Shown here in pieces: positions 24,801-37,000 of a stretch of DNA of 64,000 nucleotides (position 1 is its first letter; every line of letters starts with the position of its first letter). The stretch spans positions 4,972,501-5,036,500 of the forward strand of contig JAWQEG010000003.1 of assembly GCA_033782935.1 (NCBI GenBank), given 5' to 3'. Both the position numbers and the translations under genes were made by a program. A model generated the notes under the pieces. The model was not told the DNA's origin, searched no databases, and saw nothing but the letters and a program-made list of their open reading frames with translations. The DNA is from Petrolisthes cinctipes. Lineage: Eukaryota > Arthropoda > Malacostraca > Decapoda > Porcellanidae.

Positions 24801-27800
24801 CACCTAAAAGATCGATTTTTAGCATGTTTTTAGCCTATATTTTGAAAATATTCTAGCACTGAGTAGGCATGTACAGATCGCTTCTGAGACCCCAAAATAT
24901 CGAATTTTCGGGTGTTTAGGGCCAGAATTTGAAATATAAACGGGTACAGAAGATGCATGCACATATCGACTTTTGGGCACCTAAAAGATCGATTTTCAGT
25001 ATGTTTTTGGCCTGTATTTTGAAAATACTCTAACACAGAGTAGGCATGTACAGATACCTTCTGGGACCTCTAAATATCGAATTTTCGGGTGTTTTGGGAC
25101 TGAATTTGATATATAATTTTTTGGCACCTAAAATGTCGATTTTTAGCATGTTTTTAGCCTATATTTTGAAAATATTCTAGCACTGTGTAGGCATGTACAG
25201 ATTGCTTCTGGGACCCCAAAATATTGAATTTTCGGGTGTTTTGAGCCTGAATTTGAGATATAAACGGGTACAGAAGATACATGCACATATTGACTTTGGG
25301 CATCTAAAATATCGATTTTCAGCATGTTTTGGGCCTGTATTTTGAAAATACTCTAACACTGAGTAGGCATGTACAGATTGCTTCTGGGACCCCAAAATAT
25401 TGAATTTTCGGGTGTTTTGAGCCTGAATTTGAGATATAAACGGGTACTGAAGATGCATGCACATATCGACTTTTGTGCACCTAAAAGATCGATTTTCAGT
25501 ATGTTTTGAGTATGTATTTTGAAAATACTCTAACATGGAGTAGGCATGTACAGATCGCTTCTGGGACCCCTAAATATCGAATTTTCGGGGGTTTTTGGGA
25601 CTGAATTTGAGATATCGACTTTTTGGCACCTAAAAGATCGATTTTTAGCATGTTTTTAGCCTATATTTTGAAAATATTCTAGCACTGAGTAGGCATGTAC
25701 AGATCGCTTCTGGGACCCCAAAATATCGAATTTTCGGGTGTTTAGGGCCAGAATTTGAGATATAAACGGGTACAGAAGATGCATGCACATATCGACTTTT
25801 GGGCACCTGAAAGATCGATTTTCAGTATGTTTTTGGCCTGTATTTTGAAAATACTCTAACACGGAGTAGGCATGTACAGATACCTTCTGGGACCTCTAAA
25901 TATCGAATTTTCGGGTGTTTTGGGATTGAATTTGAGATATCGATTTATTGGCACCTAAAATGTCGATTTTTAGCATGTTTTTCGCCTATATTTTGAAAAT
26001 ATTCTAGCACTGTGTAGGCATGTACAGATTGCTTCTGGGACCCCAAAATATTGAATTTTCGGGTGTTTTGAGCCTGAATTTGAGATATAAACGGGTACAG
26101 AAGATACATGCACATATTGACTTTGGGCATCTAAAATATCGATTTTCAGCATGTTTTGGGCCTGTATTTTGAAAATACTCTAACACTGAGTAGGCATGTA
26201 CAGATTGCTTCTGGGACCCCAAAATATTGAATTTTCGGGTGTTTTGAGCCTGAATTTGAGATATAAACGGGTACTGAAGATGCATGCACATATCGACTTT
26301 TGTGCACCTAAAAGATCGATTTTCAGTATGTTTTGAGCATGTATTTTGAAAATACTCTAACACGGAGTAGGCATGTACAGATCGCTTCTGGGACCCCTAA
26401 ATATCGAATTTTCGGGTGTTTTGGGACTGAATTTGAGATATCGACTTTTTGGCACCTAAAAGATCGATTTTTAGCATGTTTTTAGCCTATATTTTGAAAA
26501 TATTCTAGCACTGAGTAGGCATGTACAGATTGCTTCTGGGGTTCCAAAATATTGAATTTTCGGGTGTTTTGAGTCTGAATTTGAGATATAAACGGGTACA
26601 GAAGATACATGCACATATTGACTTTGGGCACCAAAAATATCGATTTTCTGCATGTTTTGGGCCTGAATTTTGAAAATACTCTAACACGGAGTAGGCATGT
26701 ACAGATCGCTTCTGGGACCCCAAAATATCGAATTTTCGGGTGTTTAGGGCCAGAATTTGAGATATAAACGGGTACAGAAGATGAATGCACATATCGACTT
26801 TTGGGCCCCTAAAAGATCGATTTTCAGTATGTTTTTGGCCTGTATTTTGAAAATACTCTAACACGGAGTAGGCATGTACAGATACCTTCTGGGACCTCTA
26901 AATATCGAATTTTCGGGTGTTATGGGACTGAATTTGAGATATCGATTTTTTGGCACCAATAATATCGATTTTTAGCATGTTTTTAGCCTATATTTTGAAA
27001 ATATTCTAGCACTGTGTAGGCATGTAAAGATTGCTTCTGGGACCCCAAAGTATTGAATTTTCGGGTGTTTTGAGCCTGAATTTGAGATATAAACGGGTAC
27101 AGAAGATACATGCACATATTGACTTTGGGCATCTAAAATATCGATTTTCAGCATGTTTTGGGCTTGTATTTTGAAAATACTCTAACACTGAGTAGGCATG
27201 TCCAGATTGCTTCTGGGACCCCAAAATATTGAATTTTCGGGTGTTTTGAGCCTGAATTTGAGATATAAACGGATACTGAAGATGCATGCACATATCGACT
27301 TTTGTGCACCTAAAAGATCGATTTTCAGTATGTTTTGAGCATGTATTTTGAAAATACTCTAACATGGAGTAGGCATGTACAGATCGCTTCTGGGACCCCT
27401 AAATATCGAATTTTCGGTTGTTTTGGGACTGAATTTGAGATATCGACTTTTTGGCACCTAAAAGATCGATTTTTAGCATGTTTTTAGCCTATATTTTGAA
27501 AATATTCTAGCACTGAGTAGGCATGTACAGATCGCTTCTGGGACCCCAAAATATCGAATTTTCGGGTGTTTAGGGCCAGAATTTGAAATATAAACGGGTA
27601 CAGAAGATGCATGCACATATCGACTTTTGGGCACCTAAAAGATCGATTTTCAGTATGTTTTTGGCCTGTATTTTGAAAATACTCTAACACAGAGTAGGCA
27701 TGTACAGATACCTTCTGGGACCTCTAAATATCGAATTTTCGGGTGTTTTGGGACTGAATTTGATATATAATTTTTTGGCACCTAAAATGTCGATTTTTAG

Positions 27801-27955
27801 CATGTTTTTAGCCTACATTTTGAAAATATTCTAGCACTGTGTAGGCATGTACAGATTGCTTCTGGGACCCCAAAATATTGAATTTTCGGGTGTTTTGAGC
27901 CTGAATTTGAGATATAAACGGGTACAGAAGATACATGCACATATTGACTTTGGGC
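20379..27955. repeat. 2,654 bp super-repeat, about 2.85 units
   Basis: Sequence repeats at exactly 2,654 bp: 20,379 matches 23,033, which matches 25,687, up to divergence near 27,955. Each unit is 16 monomers, one A-B-C'-A'-B'-C' hexamer (about 1,001 bp) plus two pentamers (826+827 bp). Linked private variants repeat in phase: 'CATGTCCAGATTGC' (21,892 and 24,546), 'GATATATAATTTTTTGG' (22,454 and 25,108) and 'CGGGGGTTTTTGGG' (22,932 and 25,586). Unit 3 carries a replaced patch at 26,383-26,574. Confidence 0.9.
26383..26574. repeat. Replaced patch in the third 2,654 bp unit
   Basis: In units 1 and 2 this position holds a C' with 'GTTATGGG', 'CCAATAATATCG' and 'TGTAAAGATTGC'. Unit 3 instead has a C-class monomer ('CGACTTTTTGGC', 'AAAAGATCG', 'CACTGAGTAGG') followed by 'GGGGTTCCAAAATATTG', and then the old sequence resumes. 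A conversion tract of about 190 bp, or a double exchange, explains this. The layout at 35,495-35,660 and 41,454-41,620 resembles it. Confidence 0.8.
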
Positions 27956-30900
27956 ACCAAAAATATCGATTTTCAGCATGTTTTGGGCCTGAATTTTGAA
28001 AATACTCTAACACGGAGTAGGCATGTACAGATCGCTTCTGGGACCCCAAAATATCGAATTTTCGGGTGTTTAGGGCCAGAATTTGAGATATAAACGGGTA
28101 CTGAAGATGCATGCACATATCGACTTTTGGGCACCTAAAAGATCGATTTTCAGTATGTTTTTGGCCTGTATTTTGAAAATACTCTATCACGGAGTAGGCT
28201 TGTACAGATACCTTCTGGGACCTCTAAATATCGAATTTTCGGGTGTTTTGGGACTGAATTTGAGATATCGACTTTTTGGCACCTAAAAGATCGATTTTTA
28301 GCATGTTTTTAGCCTATATTTTGAAAATATTCTAGCACTGAGTAGGCATGTACAAATTGCTTCTGGGACCCCAAAATATTGAATTTTCGGGTGTTTTGAG
28401 CCTGAATTTGAGATGTAAACGGGTACAGAAGATACATGCACATATTGACTTTGGGCACCAAAAATATCGATTTTCAGCATGTTTTGGGCCTGAATTTTGA
28501 AAATACTCTAACACGGAGTAGGCGTGTACAGATCGCTTCTGGGACCCCAAAATATCGAATTTTCGGGTGTTTAGGGCCAGAATTTGAGATATAAACGGGT
28601 ACAGAAGATGCATGCACATATCGACTTTTGGGCACCTAAAAGATCGATTTTCAGTATGTTTTTGGCCTGTATTTTGAAAATACTCTAACACGGAGTAGGC
28701 ATGTACAGATACCTTCTGGGACCTCTAAATATCGAATTTTCGGGTGTTTTGGGACTGAATTTGAGATATCGATTTTTTGACACCTAAAATGTCGATTTTT
28801 AGCATGTTTTTAGCCTATATTTTGAAAATATTCTAGCACTGTGTAGGCATGTACAGATTGCTTCTGGGACCCCAAAATATTGAATTTTCGGGAGTTTTGA
28901 GCCTGAATTTGAGATATAAACGGGTACAGAAAATACATGCACATATTGACTTTGGGCATCTAAAATATCGATTTTCAGCATGTTTTGGGCCTGTATTTTG
29001 AAAATACTCTAACACTGAGTAGGCATGTACAGATTGCTTCTGGGACCCCAAAATATTGAATTTTTGGGTGTTTTGAGCCTGAATTTGAGATATAAACGGG
29101 TACTGAAGATGCATGCACATATCGACTTTTAAGCACCAAAAAGATCGATTTTCAGTATGTTTTGAGCATGTATTTTGAAAATACTCTAACACGGAGTAGG
29201 CATGTACAGATCGCTTCTGGGACCCCTAAATATCGAATTTTCGGGTGTTTTGGGACTGAATTTGAGAAATCGACTTTTTGGCACCTAAAAGATCGATTTT
29301 TAGCATGTTTTTAGCCTATATTTTGAAAATATTCTAGCACTGAGTAGGCATGTACAGATTGCTTCTGGGACCCCAAAATATTGAATTTTCGGATGTTTTG
29401 AGCCTGAATTTGAGATATAAACGGGTACAGAAGATACATGCACATATTGACTTTGGGCATCTAAAATATCGATTTTCAGCTTGATTTGGGCCTGTATTTT
29501 GAAAATACTTTAACACTGAGTAGGCATGTACAGATTGCTTCTGGGACCCAAAATATCGAATTTTCGGGTGTTTTGGGACTGAATTTGAGATATCGACTTT
29601 TTGGCACCTAAAAGATCGATTTTTAGCATGTTTTTAGCCTATATTTTGAAAATATTCTAGCACTGTGTAGGCATGTACAGATTGCTTCTGGGACCCCAAA
29701 ATATTGAATTTTCGGGTGTTTTGAGCCTGAATTTGAGATATAAACGGGTACAGAAGATACATGCACATATTGACTTTGGGCACCAAAATTATCGATTTTC
29801 AGCATGTTTTGGGCCTGAATTTTGAAAATGCTCTAACACGGAGTAGGCATGTACAGATCGCTTCTGGGACCCCAAAATATCGAATTTTCGGGTGTTTAGG
29901 GCCAGAATTCGAGATATAAACGGGTACATAAGATGCATGCACATATCGACTTTTGGGCCCCTAAAAGATCGATTTTCAGTATGTTTTTGGCCTGTATTGT
30001 GAAAATACTCTAACACGGAGTAGGCATGTACAGATACCTTCTGGGACCTCTAAATATCGAATTTTCGGGTGTTTTGGGACTGAATTTGAGATATCGATTT
30101 TTTGGCACCTAAAATGTCGATTTTTAGCATGTTTTTAGCCTATATTTTGAAAATTTTCTAGCACTGTGTAGGCATGTACAGATTGCTTCTGGGACCCCAA
30201 AATATTGAATTTTCGGGTGTTTTGAGCCTGAATTTGATATATAAACGGGTACAGAAGATACATGCACATATTGACTTTGGGCATCTACAATATCGATTTT
30301 CAGCATGTTTTGGGCCTGTATTTTGAAAATACTCTAACACTGAGTAGGCATGTACAGATTGCTTCTGGGACCCCAAAATATTGAATTTTCGGGTTTTTTG
30401 AGCCTGAATTTGAGATATAAACGGGTACTGAAGATGCATGCACATATCGACTTTTGTGCACCTAAAAGATCGATTTTCAGTATGTTTTGAGCATGTATTT
30501 TGAAAATACTCTAACACGGAGTAGGCATGTACAGATCGCTTCTGGGGCCCCTAAATATCGAATTTTCTGGTGTTTTGGGACTGAATTTGAGATATCGACT
30601 TTTTGGCACCTAAAAGATCGATTTTTAGCATGTTTTTAGCCTATATTTTGAAAATATTCTAGCAATGAGTAGGCATGTACAGATTGCTTCTGGGACCCCA
30701 AAATATTGAATTTTCGGGTGTTTTGAGCCTGAATTTGAGATATAAACGGGTACAGAAGATACATGCACATATTGACTTTGGGCACCAAAAATATCGATTT
30801 TCAGCATGTTTTGGGCCTCAATTTTGAAAATACTCTAACACGGAGTAGGCATGTACAGATCGCTTCTGGGACCCCAAAATATCGAATTTTCGGGTGTTTA

Positions 30901-31538
30901 GGGCCAGAATTTGAGATATAAACGGGTACTGAAGATGCATGCACATATAGACTTTTGTGCACCTAAAAGATCGATTTTCAGTATGTTTTGAGCATGTATT
31001 TTGAAAATACTCTAACACGGAGTAGGCATGTACAGATCGCTTCTGGGACCCCTAAATATCGAATTTTCGGGTGTTTTGGGACTGAATTTGATATATCGAC
31101 TTTTTGGCACCTAAAAGATCGATTTTTAGCATGTTTTTAGCCTATATTTTGAAAATATTCTAGCACTGAGTAGGAATGTACAGATCGCTTCTGGGACCCC
31201 AAAATATCGAATTTTCGGGTGTTTAGGGCCAGAATTTGAAATATAAACGGGTACAGAAGATGCATGCACATATCGACTTTTAGGCACCTAAAAGATCGAT
31301 TTTCAGTATGTTTTTGGCCTGTATTTTGAAAATACTCTAACACAGAGTAGGCATGTACAGATACCTTCTGGGACCTCTAAATATCGAATTTTCGGGTGTT
31401 TTGGGACTGAATTTGAGATATCAATTTTTTGGCACCTAAAATGTCGATTTTTAGCATGTTTTTAGCCTATATTTTGAAAATATTCTAGCACTGTGTAGGC
31501 ATGTACAGATTGCTTCTGGGACCCCAAAATATTGAATT
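27956..31538. repeat. Mixed trimer block
   Basis: A'-B'-C' and A-B-C trimers spaced near 501 bp occupy 27.96-29.6 kb. They are followed by a partial third copy of the 14/18.5 kb block and by the first pentamer-type sequence (31.1 kb, with 'CTTTTAGGCACC' near 31,276). 'CTCTATCACGGAG' recurs near 28,184, which links this block to the triplicated trimer at 12-13.5 kb. Confidence 0.8.
29640..30927. repeat. Partial third copy of the D1 duplication
   Basis: It matches 18,174-19,461 at an offset of 11,466 bp. Shared markers include 'CACCAAAATTATCG', 'AAAATGCTC', 'CATCTACAATATCG', 'TTTTTTGAGCC' and GGGGCCCC at 30,544. It has more private changes than the other two copies, for example 'GAATTCGAG', 'GTACATAAGATG' and 'GAAAATTTTCTAG', so it looks older. 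It stops matching at 'GGTACTGAAG' versus 'GGTACAGAAG'. Confidence 0.85.
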
Positions 31539-34018
31539 TTCGGGTGTTTTGAGCCTGAATTTGAGATATAAACGGGTACAGAAGATACATGCACATATTG
31601 ACTTTGGGCATCTAAAATATCGATTTTCAGCATGTTTTGGGCCTGTATTTTGAAAATACTCTAACACTGAGTAGGCATGTACAGATTGCTTCTGGGACCC
31701 CAAAATATTGAATTTTCGGGTGTTTTGAGCCTGAATTTGAGATATAAACGGGTACTGAAGATGCATGCACATATCGACTTTTGTGCACCTAAAAGATCGA
31801 TTTTCAGTATGTTTTGAGTATGTATTTTGAAAATACTCTAACACGGAGTAGGCATGTACAGATCGCTTCTGGGACCCCTAAATATCGAATTTTCGGGGGT
31901 TTTTGAGACTGAATTTGAGATATCGACTTTTTGGCACCTAAAAGATCGATTTTTAGCATGTTTTTAGCCTATATTTTGAAAATATTCTAGCACTGAGTAG
32001 GCATGTACAGATCGCTTCTGGGACCCCAAAATATCGAATTTTCGGGTGTTTAGGGCCAGAATTTGAGATATAAACGGGTACAGAAGATGCATGCACATAT
32101 CGACTTTTGGGCACCTAAAAGATCGATTTTCAGTATGTTTTTGGCCTGTATTTTGAAAATACTCTAACACAGAGTAGGCATGTACAGATAACTTCTGGGA
32201 CCTCTAAATATCGAATTTTCGGGTGTTTTGGGACTGAATTTGAAATATCAATTTTTTGGCACCTAAAATGTCGATTTTTAGCATGTTTTTCGCCTATATT
32301 TTGAAAATATTCTAGCACTGTGTAGGCATGTACAGATTGCTTCTGGGACCCCAAAATATTGATTTTTCGGGTGTTTTGAGCCTGAATTTGAGATATAAAC
32401 GGGTACAGAAGATACATGCACATATTGACTTTGGGCATCTAAAATATCGATTTTCAGCATGTTTTGGGCCTGTATTTTGAAAATACTCTAACACTGAGTA
32501 GGCATGTACAGATTGCTTCTGGGACCCCAAAATATTGAATTTTCGGGTGTTTTGAGCCTGAATTTGAGATATAAACGGATACTGAAGATGCATGCACATA
32601 TCAACTTTTGTGCACCTAAAAGATCGATTTTCAGTATGTTTTGAGCATGTATTTTGTAAATACTCTAACACGGAGTAGGCATGTACAGATACCTTCTGGG
32701 ACCTCTAAATATCGAATTTTCGGGTGTTTTGGGACTGAATTTGAGATATCAATTTTTTGGCACCTAAAATGTCGATTTTTAGCATGTTTTTAGCCTATAT
32801 TTTGAAAATATTCTAGCACTGTGTAGGCATGTACAGATTGCTTCTGGGACCCCAAAATATTGAATTTTCGGGTGTTTTGAGCCTGAATTTGAGATATAAA
32901 CGGGTACAGAAGATACATGCACATATTGACTTTGGGCATCTAAAATATCGATTTTCAGCATGTTTTGGGCCTGTATTTTGAAAATACTCTAACACTGAGT
33001 AGGCATGTACAGATTGCTTCTGGGACCCCAAAATATTGAATTTTCGGGTGTTTTGAGCCTGAATTTGAGATATAAACGGGTACTGAAGATGCATGCACAT
33101 ATCGACTTTTGTGCACCTAAAAGATCGATTTTCAGTATGTTTTGAGTATGTATTTTGAAAATACTCTAACACGGAGTAGGCATGTACAGATCGCTTCTGG
33201 GACCCCTAAATATCGAATTTTCGGGGGTTTTTGAGACTGAATTTGAGATATCGACTTTTTGGCACCTAAAAGATCGATTTTTAGCATGTTTTTAGCCTAT
33301 ATTTTGAAAATATTCTAGCACTGAGTAGGCATGTACAGATCGCTTCTGGGACCCCAAAATATCGAATTTTCGGGTGTTTAGGGCCAGAATTTGAGATATA
33401 AACGGGTACAGAAGATGCATGCACATATCGACTTTTGGGCACCTAAAAGATCGATTTTCAGTATGTTTTTGGCCTGTATTTTGAAAATACTCTAACACAG
33501 AGTAGGCATGTACAGATAACTTCTGGGACCTCTAAATATCGAATTTTCGGGTGTTTTGGGACTGAATTTGAAATATCAATTTTTTGGCACCTAAAATGTC
33601 GATTTTTAGCATGTTTTTCGCCTATATTTTGAAAATATTCTAGCACTGTGTAGGCATGTACAGATTGCTTCTGGGACCCCAAAATATTGATTTTTCGGGT
33701 GTTTTGAGCCTGAATTTGAGATATAAACGGGTACAGAAGATACATGCACATATTGACTTTGGGCATCTAAAATATCGATTTTCAGCATGTTTTGGGCCTG
33801 TATTTTGAAAATACTCTAACACTGAGTAGGCATGTACAGATTGCTTCTGGGACCCCAAAATATTGAATTTTCGGGTGTTTTGAGCCTGAATTTGAGATAT
33901 AAACGGATACTGAAGATGCATGCACATATCAACTTTTGTGCACCTAAAAGATCGATTTTCAGTATGTTTTGAGCATGTATTTTGTAAATACTCTAACACG
34001 GAGTAGGCATGTACAGAT
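31345..34018. repeat. Tandem duplication, period 1,328 bp
   Basis: 31,345-32,690 matches 32,673-34,018 at an offset of 1,328 bp (one pentamer plus one trimer). Linked markers include 'ATTGATTTTTCGGG' (32,359 and 33,687), 'ATATCAACTTTTGTGC' and 'TTTTGTAAATACTC' (near 32,653 and 33,981). The 18 bases shared by the two intervals (32,673-32,690) are exactly GAGTAGGCATGTACAGAT, which marks the exchange point. Confidence 0.88.
31539..32365. repeat. Pentameric HOR unit, exemplar, 827 bp (A-B-C-B'-C')
   Basis: Monomer starts are 31539 A, 31715 B, 31892 C (149 bp, with the extra base in 'CGGGGGTTTTTGAG'), 32041 B' and 32218 C'. The C to B' junction keeps C's 'CACTGAG' on the left and A' bases 'AGATCGC...CCCCAAAATATCG' on the right. 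The pentamer is therefore a hexamer that lost A' by exchange inside the intervening 18 bases (31995-32012). Confidence 0.9.
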
Positions 34019-37000
34019 CGCTTCTGGGACCCCTAAATATCGAATTTTCGGTTGTTTTGGGACTGAATTTGAGATATCGACTTTTTGGCACCTAAAAGAT
34101 CGATTTTTAGCATGTTTTTAGCCTATATTTTGAAAATATTCTAGCACTGAGTAGGCATGTACAGATCGCTTCTGGGACCCCAAAATATCGAATTTTCGGG
34201 TGTTTAGGGCCAGAATTTGAAATATAAACGGGTACAGAAGATGCATGCACATATCGACTTTTGGGCACCTAAAAGATCGATTTTCAGTATGTTTTTGGCC
34301 TGTATTTTGAAAATACTCTAACACAGAGTAGGCATGTACAGATACCTTCTGGGACCTCTAAATATCGAATTTTCGGGTGTTTTGGGACTGAATTTGAGAT
34401 ATCAATTTTTTGGCACCTAAAATGTCGATTTTTAGCATGTTTTTAGCCTATATTTTGAAAATATTCTAGCACTGTGTAGGCATGTACAGATTGCTTCTGG
34501 GACCCCAAAATATTGAATTTTCGGGTGTTTTGAGCCTGAATTTGAGATATAAACGGGTACAGAAGATACATGCACATATTGACTTTTGGCATCTAAAATA
34601 TCGATTTTCAGCATGTTTTGGGCCTGTATTTTGAAAATACTCTAACACTGAGTAGGCATGTACAGATTGCTTCTGGGACCCCAAAATATTGAATTTTCGG
34701 GTGTTTTGAGCCTGAATTTGAGATATAAACGGGTACTGAAGATGCATGCACATATCGACTTTTGTGCACCTAAAAGATCGATTTTCAGTATGTTTTGAGT
34801 ATGTATTTTGAAAATACTCTAACACGGAGTAGGCATGTACAGATCGCTTCTGGGACCCCTAAATATCGAATTTTCGGGGGTTTTTGGGACTGAATTTGAG
34901 ATATCGACTTTTTGGCACCTAAAAGATCGATTTTTAGCATGTTTTTAGCCTATATTTTGAAAATATTCTAGCACTGAGTAGGCATGTACAGATCGCTTCT
35001 GGGACCCCAAAATATCGAATTTTCGGGTGTTTAGGGCAAGAATTTGAGATATAAACGGGTACAGAAGATGCATGCACATATCGACTTTTGGGCACCTAAA
35101 AGATCGATTTTCAGTATGTTTTTGGCCTGTATTTTGAAAATACTCTAACACAGAATAGGCATGTACAGATACCTTCTGGGACCTCTAAATATCGAATTTT
35201 CGGGTGTTTTGGGACTGAATTTGAAATATCAATTTTTTGGCACCTAAAATGTCGATTTTTAGCATGTTTTTCGCCAATATTTTGAAAATATTCTAGCACT
35301 GTGTAGGCATGTACAGATTGCTTCTGGGACCCCAAAATATTGATTTTTCGGGTGTTTTGAGCCTGAATTTGAGATATAAACGGTTACAGAAGATACATGC
35401 ACATATTGACTTTGGGCATCTAAAATATCGATTTTCAGCATGTTTTGGGCCTGTATTTTGAAAATACTCTAACACTGAGTAGGCATGTACAGATCGCTTC
35501 TTGGACCCCTAAATATCGAATTTTCGGGTGTTTTGGGACTGAATTTGAGATATCGACTTTTTGGCACCAAAAAGATCGATTTTTAGCATGTTTTTAGCCT
35601 ATATTTTGAAAATATTCTAGCACTGAGTAGGCATGTACAGATTGCTTCTGGGGCCCCAAAATATTGAATTTTCGGGTGTTTTGAGCCTGAATTTGAGATA
35701 TAAACGGGTACAGAAGATACATGCACATATTGACTTTGGGCACCAAAAATATCGATTTTCTGCATGTTTTGGGCCTGAATTTTGAAAATACTCTAACACG
35801 GAGTAGGCATGTACAGATCGCTTCTGGGACCCCAAAATATCGAATTTTCGGGTGTTTAGGGCCAGAATTTGAGATATAAACGGGTACAGAAGATGAATGC
35901 ACATATCGACTTTTGGGCCACTAAAAGATCGATTTTCAGTATGTTTTTGGCCTGTATTTTGAAAATACTCTAACACGGAGTAGGCATGTACAGATACCTT
36001 CTGGGACCTCTAAATATCGAATTTTCGGGTGTTATGGGACTGAATTTGAGATATCGAATTTTTGGCACCTATAATATCGATTTTTAGCATGTTTTTAGCC
36101 TATATTTTGAAAATATTCTAGCACTGTGTAGGCATGTACAGATTGCTTCTGGGACCCCAAAATATTGAATTTTCGGGTGTTTTGAGCCTGAATTTGAGAT
36201 ATAAACGGGTACAGAAGATACATGCACATATTGACTTTGGGCATCTAAAATATCGATTTTCAGCATGTTTTGGGCCTGAATTTTGAAAATACTCTGACAC
36301 TGAGTAAGCATGTACAGATTGCTTCTGGGACCCCAAAATATTGAATTTTCGGGTGTTTTGAGCCTGAATTTGAGATATAAACGGGTACAGAAGATGCATG
36401 CACATATCGACTTTTGTGCACCTAAAAGATCGATTTTCAGTATGTTTTGAGCATGTATTTTGAAAATACTCTAACACGGAGTAGGCATGTACAGATCGCT
36501 TCTGGGACCCCTAAATATCGAATTTTCGGGTGTTTTGGGACTGAATTTGAGATATCGACTTTTTGGCACCTAAAAGATCGATTTTTAGCATGTTTTTAGC
36601 CTATATTTTGAAAATATTCTAGCACTGAGTAGGCATGTACAGATCGCTTCTGGGACCCCAAAATATCGAATTTTCGGGTGTTTTGGGACAGAATTTGAAA
36701 TATAAACGGGTACAGAAGATGCATGCACATATCGACTTTTGGGCACCTAAAAGATCGATTTTCAGTATGTTTTTGGCCTGTATTTTGAAAATACTCTAAC
36801 ACAGAGTAGGCATGTACAGATACCTTCTGGGACCTCTAAATATCGAATTTTCGGGTGTTTTGGGACTGAATTTGAGATATCAATTTTTTGGCACCTAAAA
36901 TGTCGATTTTTAGCATGTTTTTAGATTATATTTTGAAAATATTCTAGCACTGTGTAGGCATGTACAGATTGCTTCTGGGACCCCAAAATATAGAATTTTC

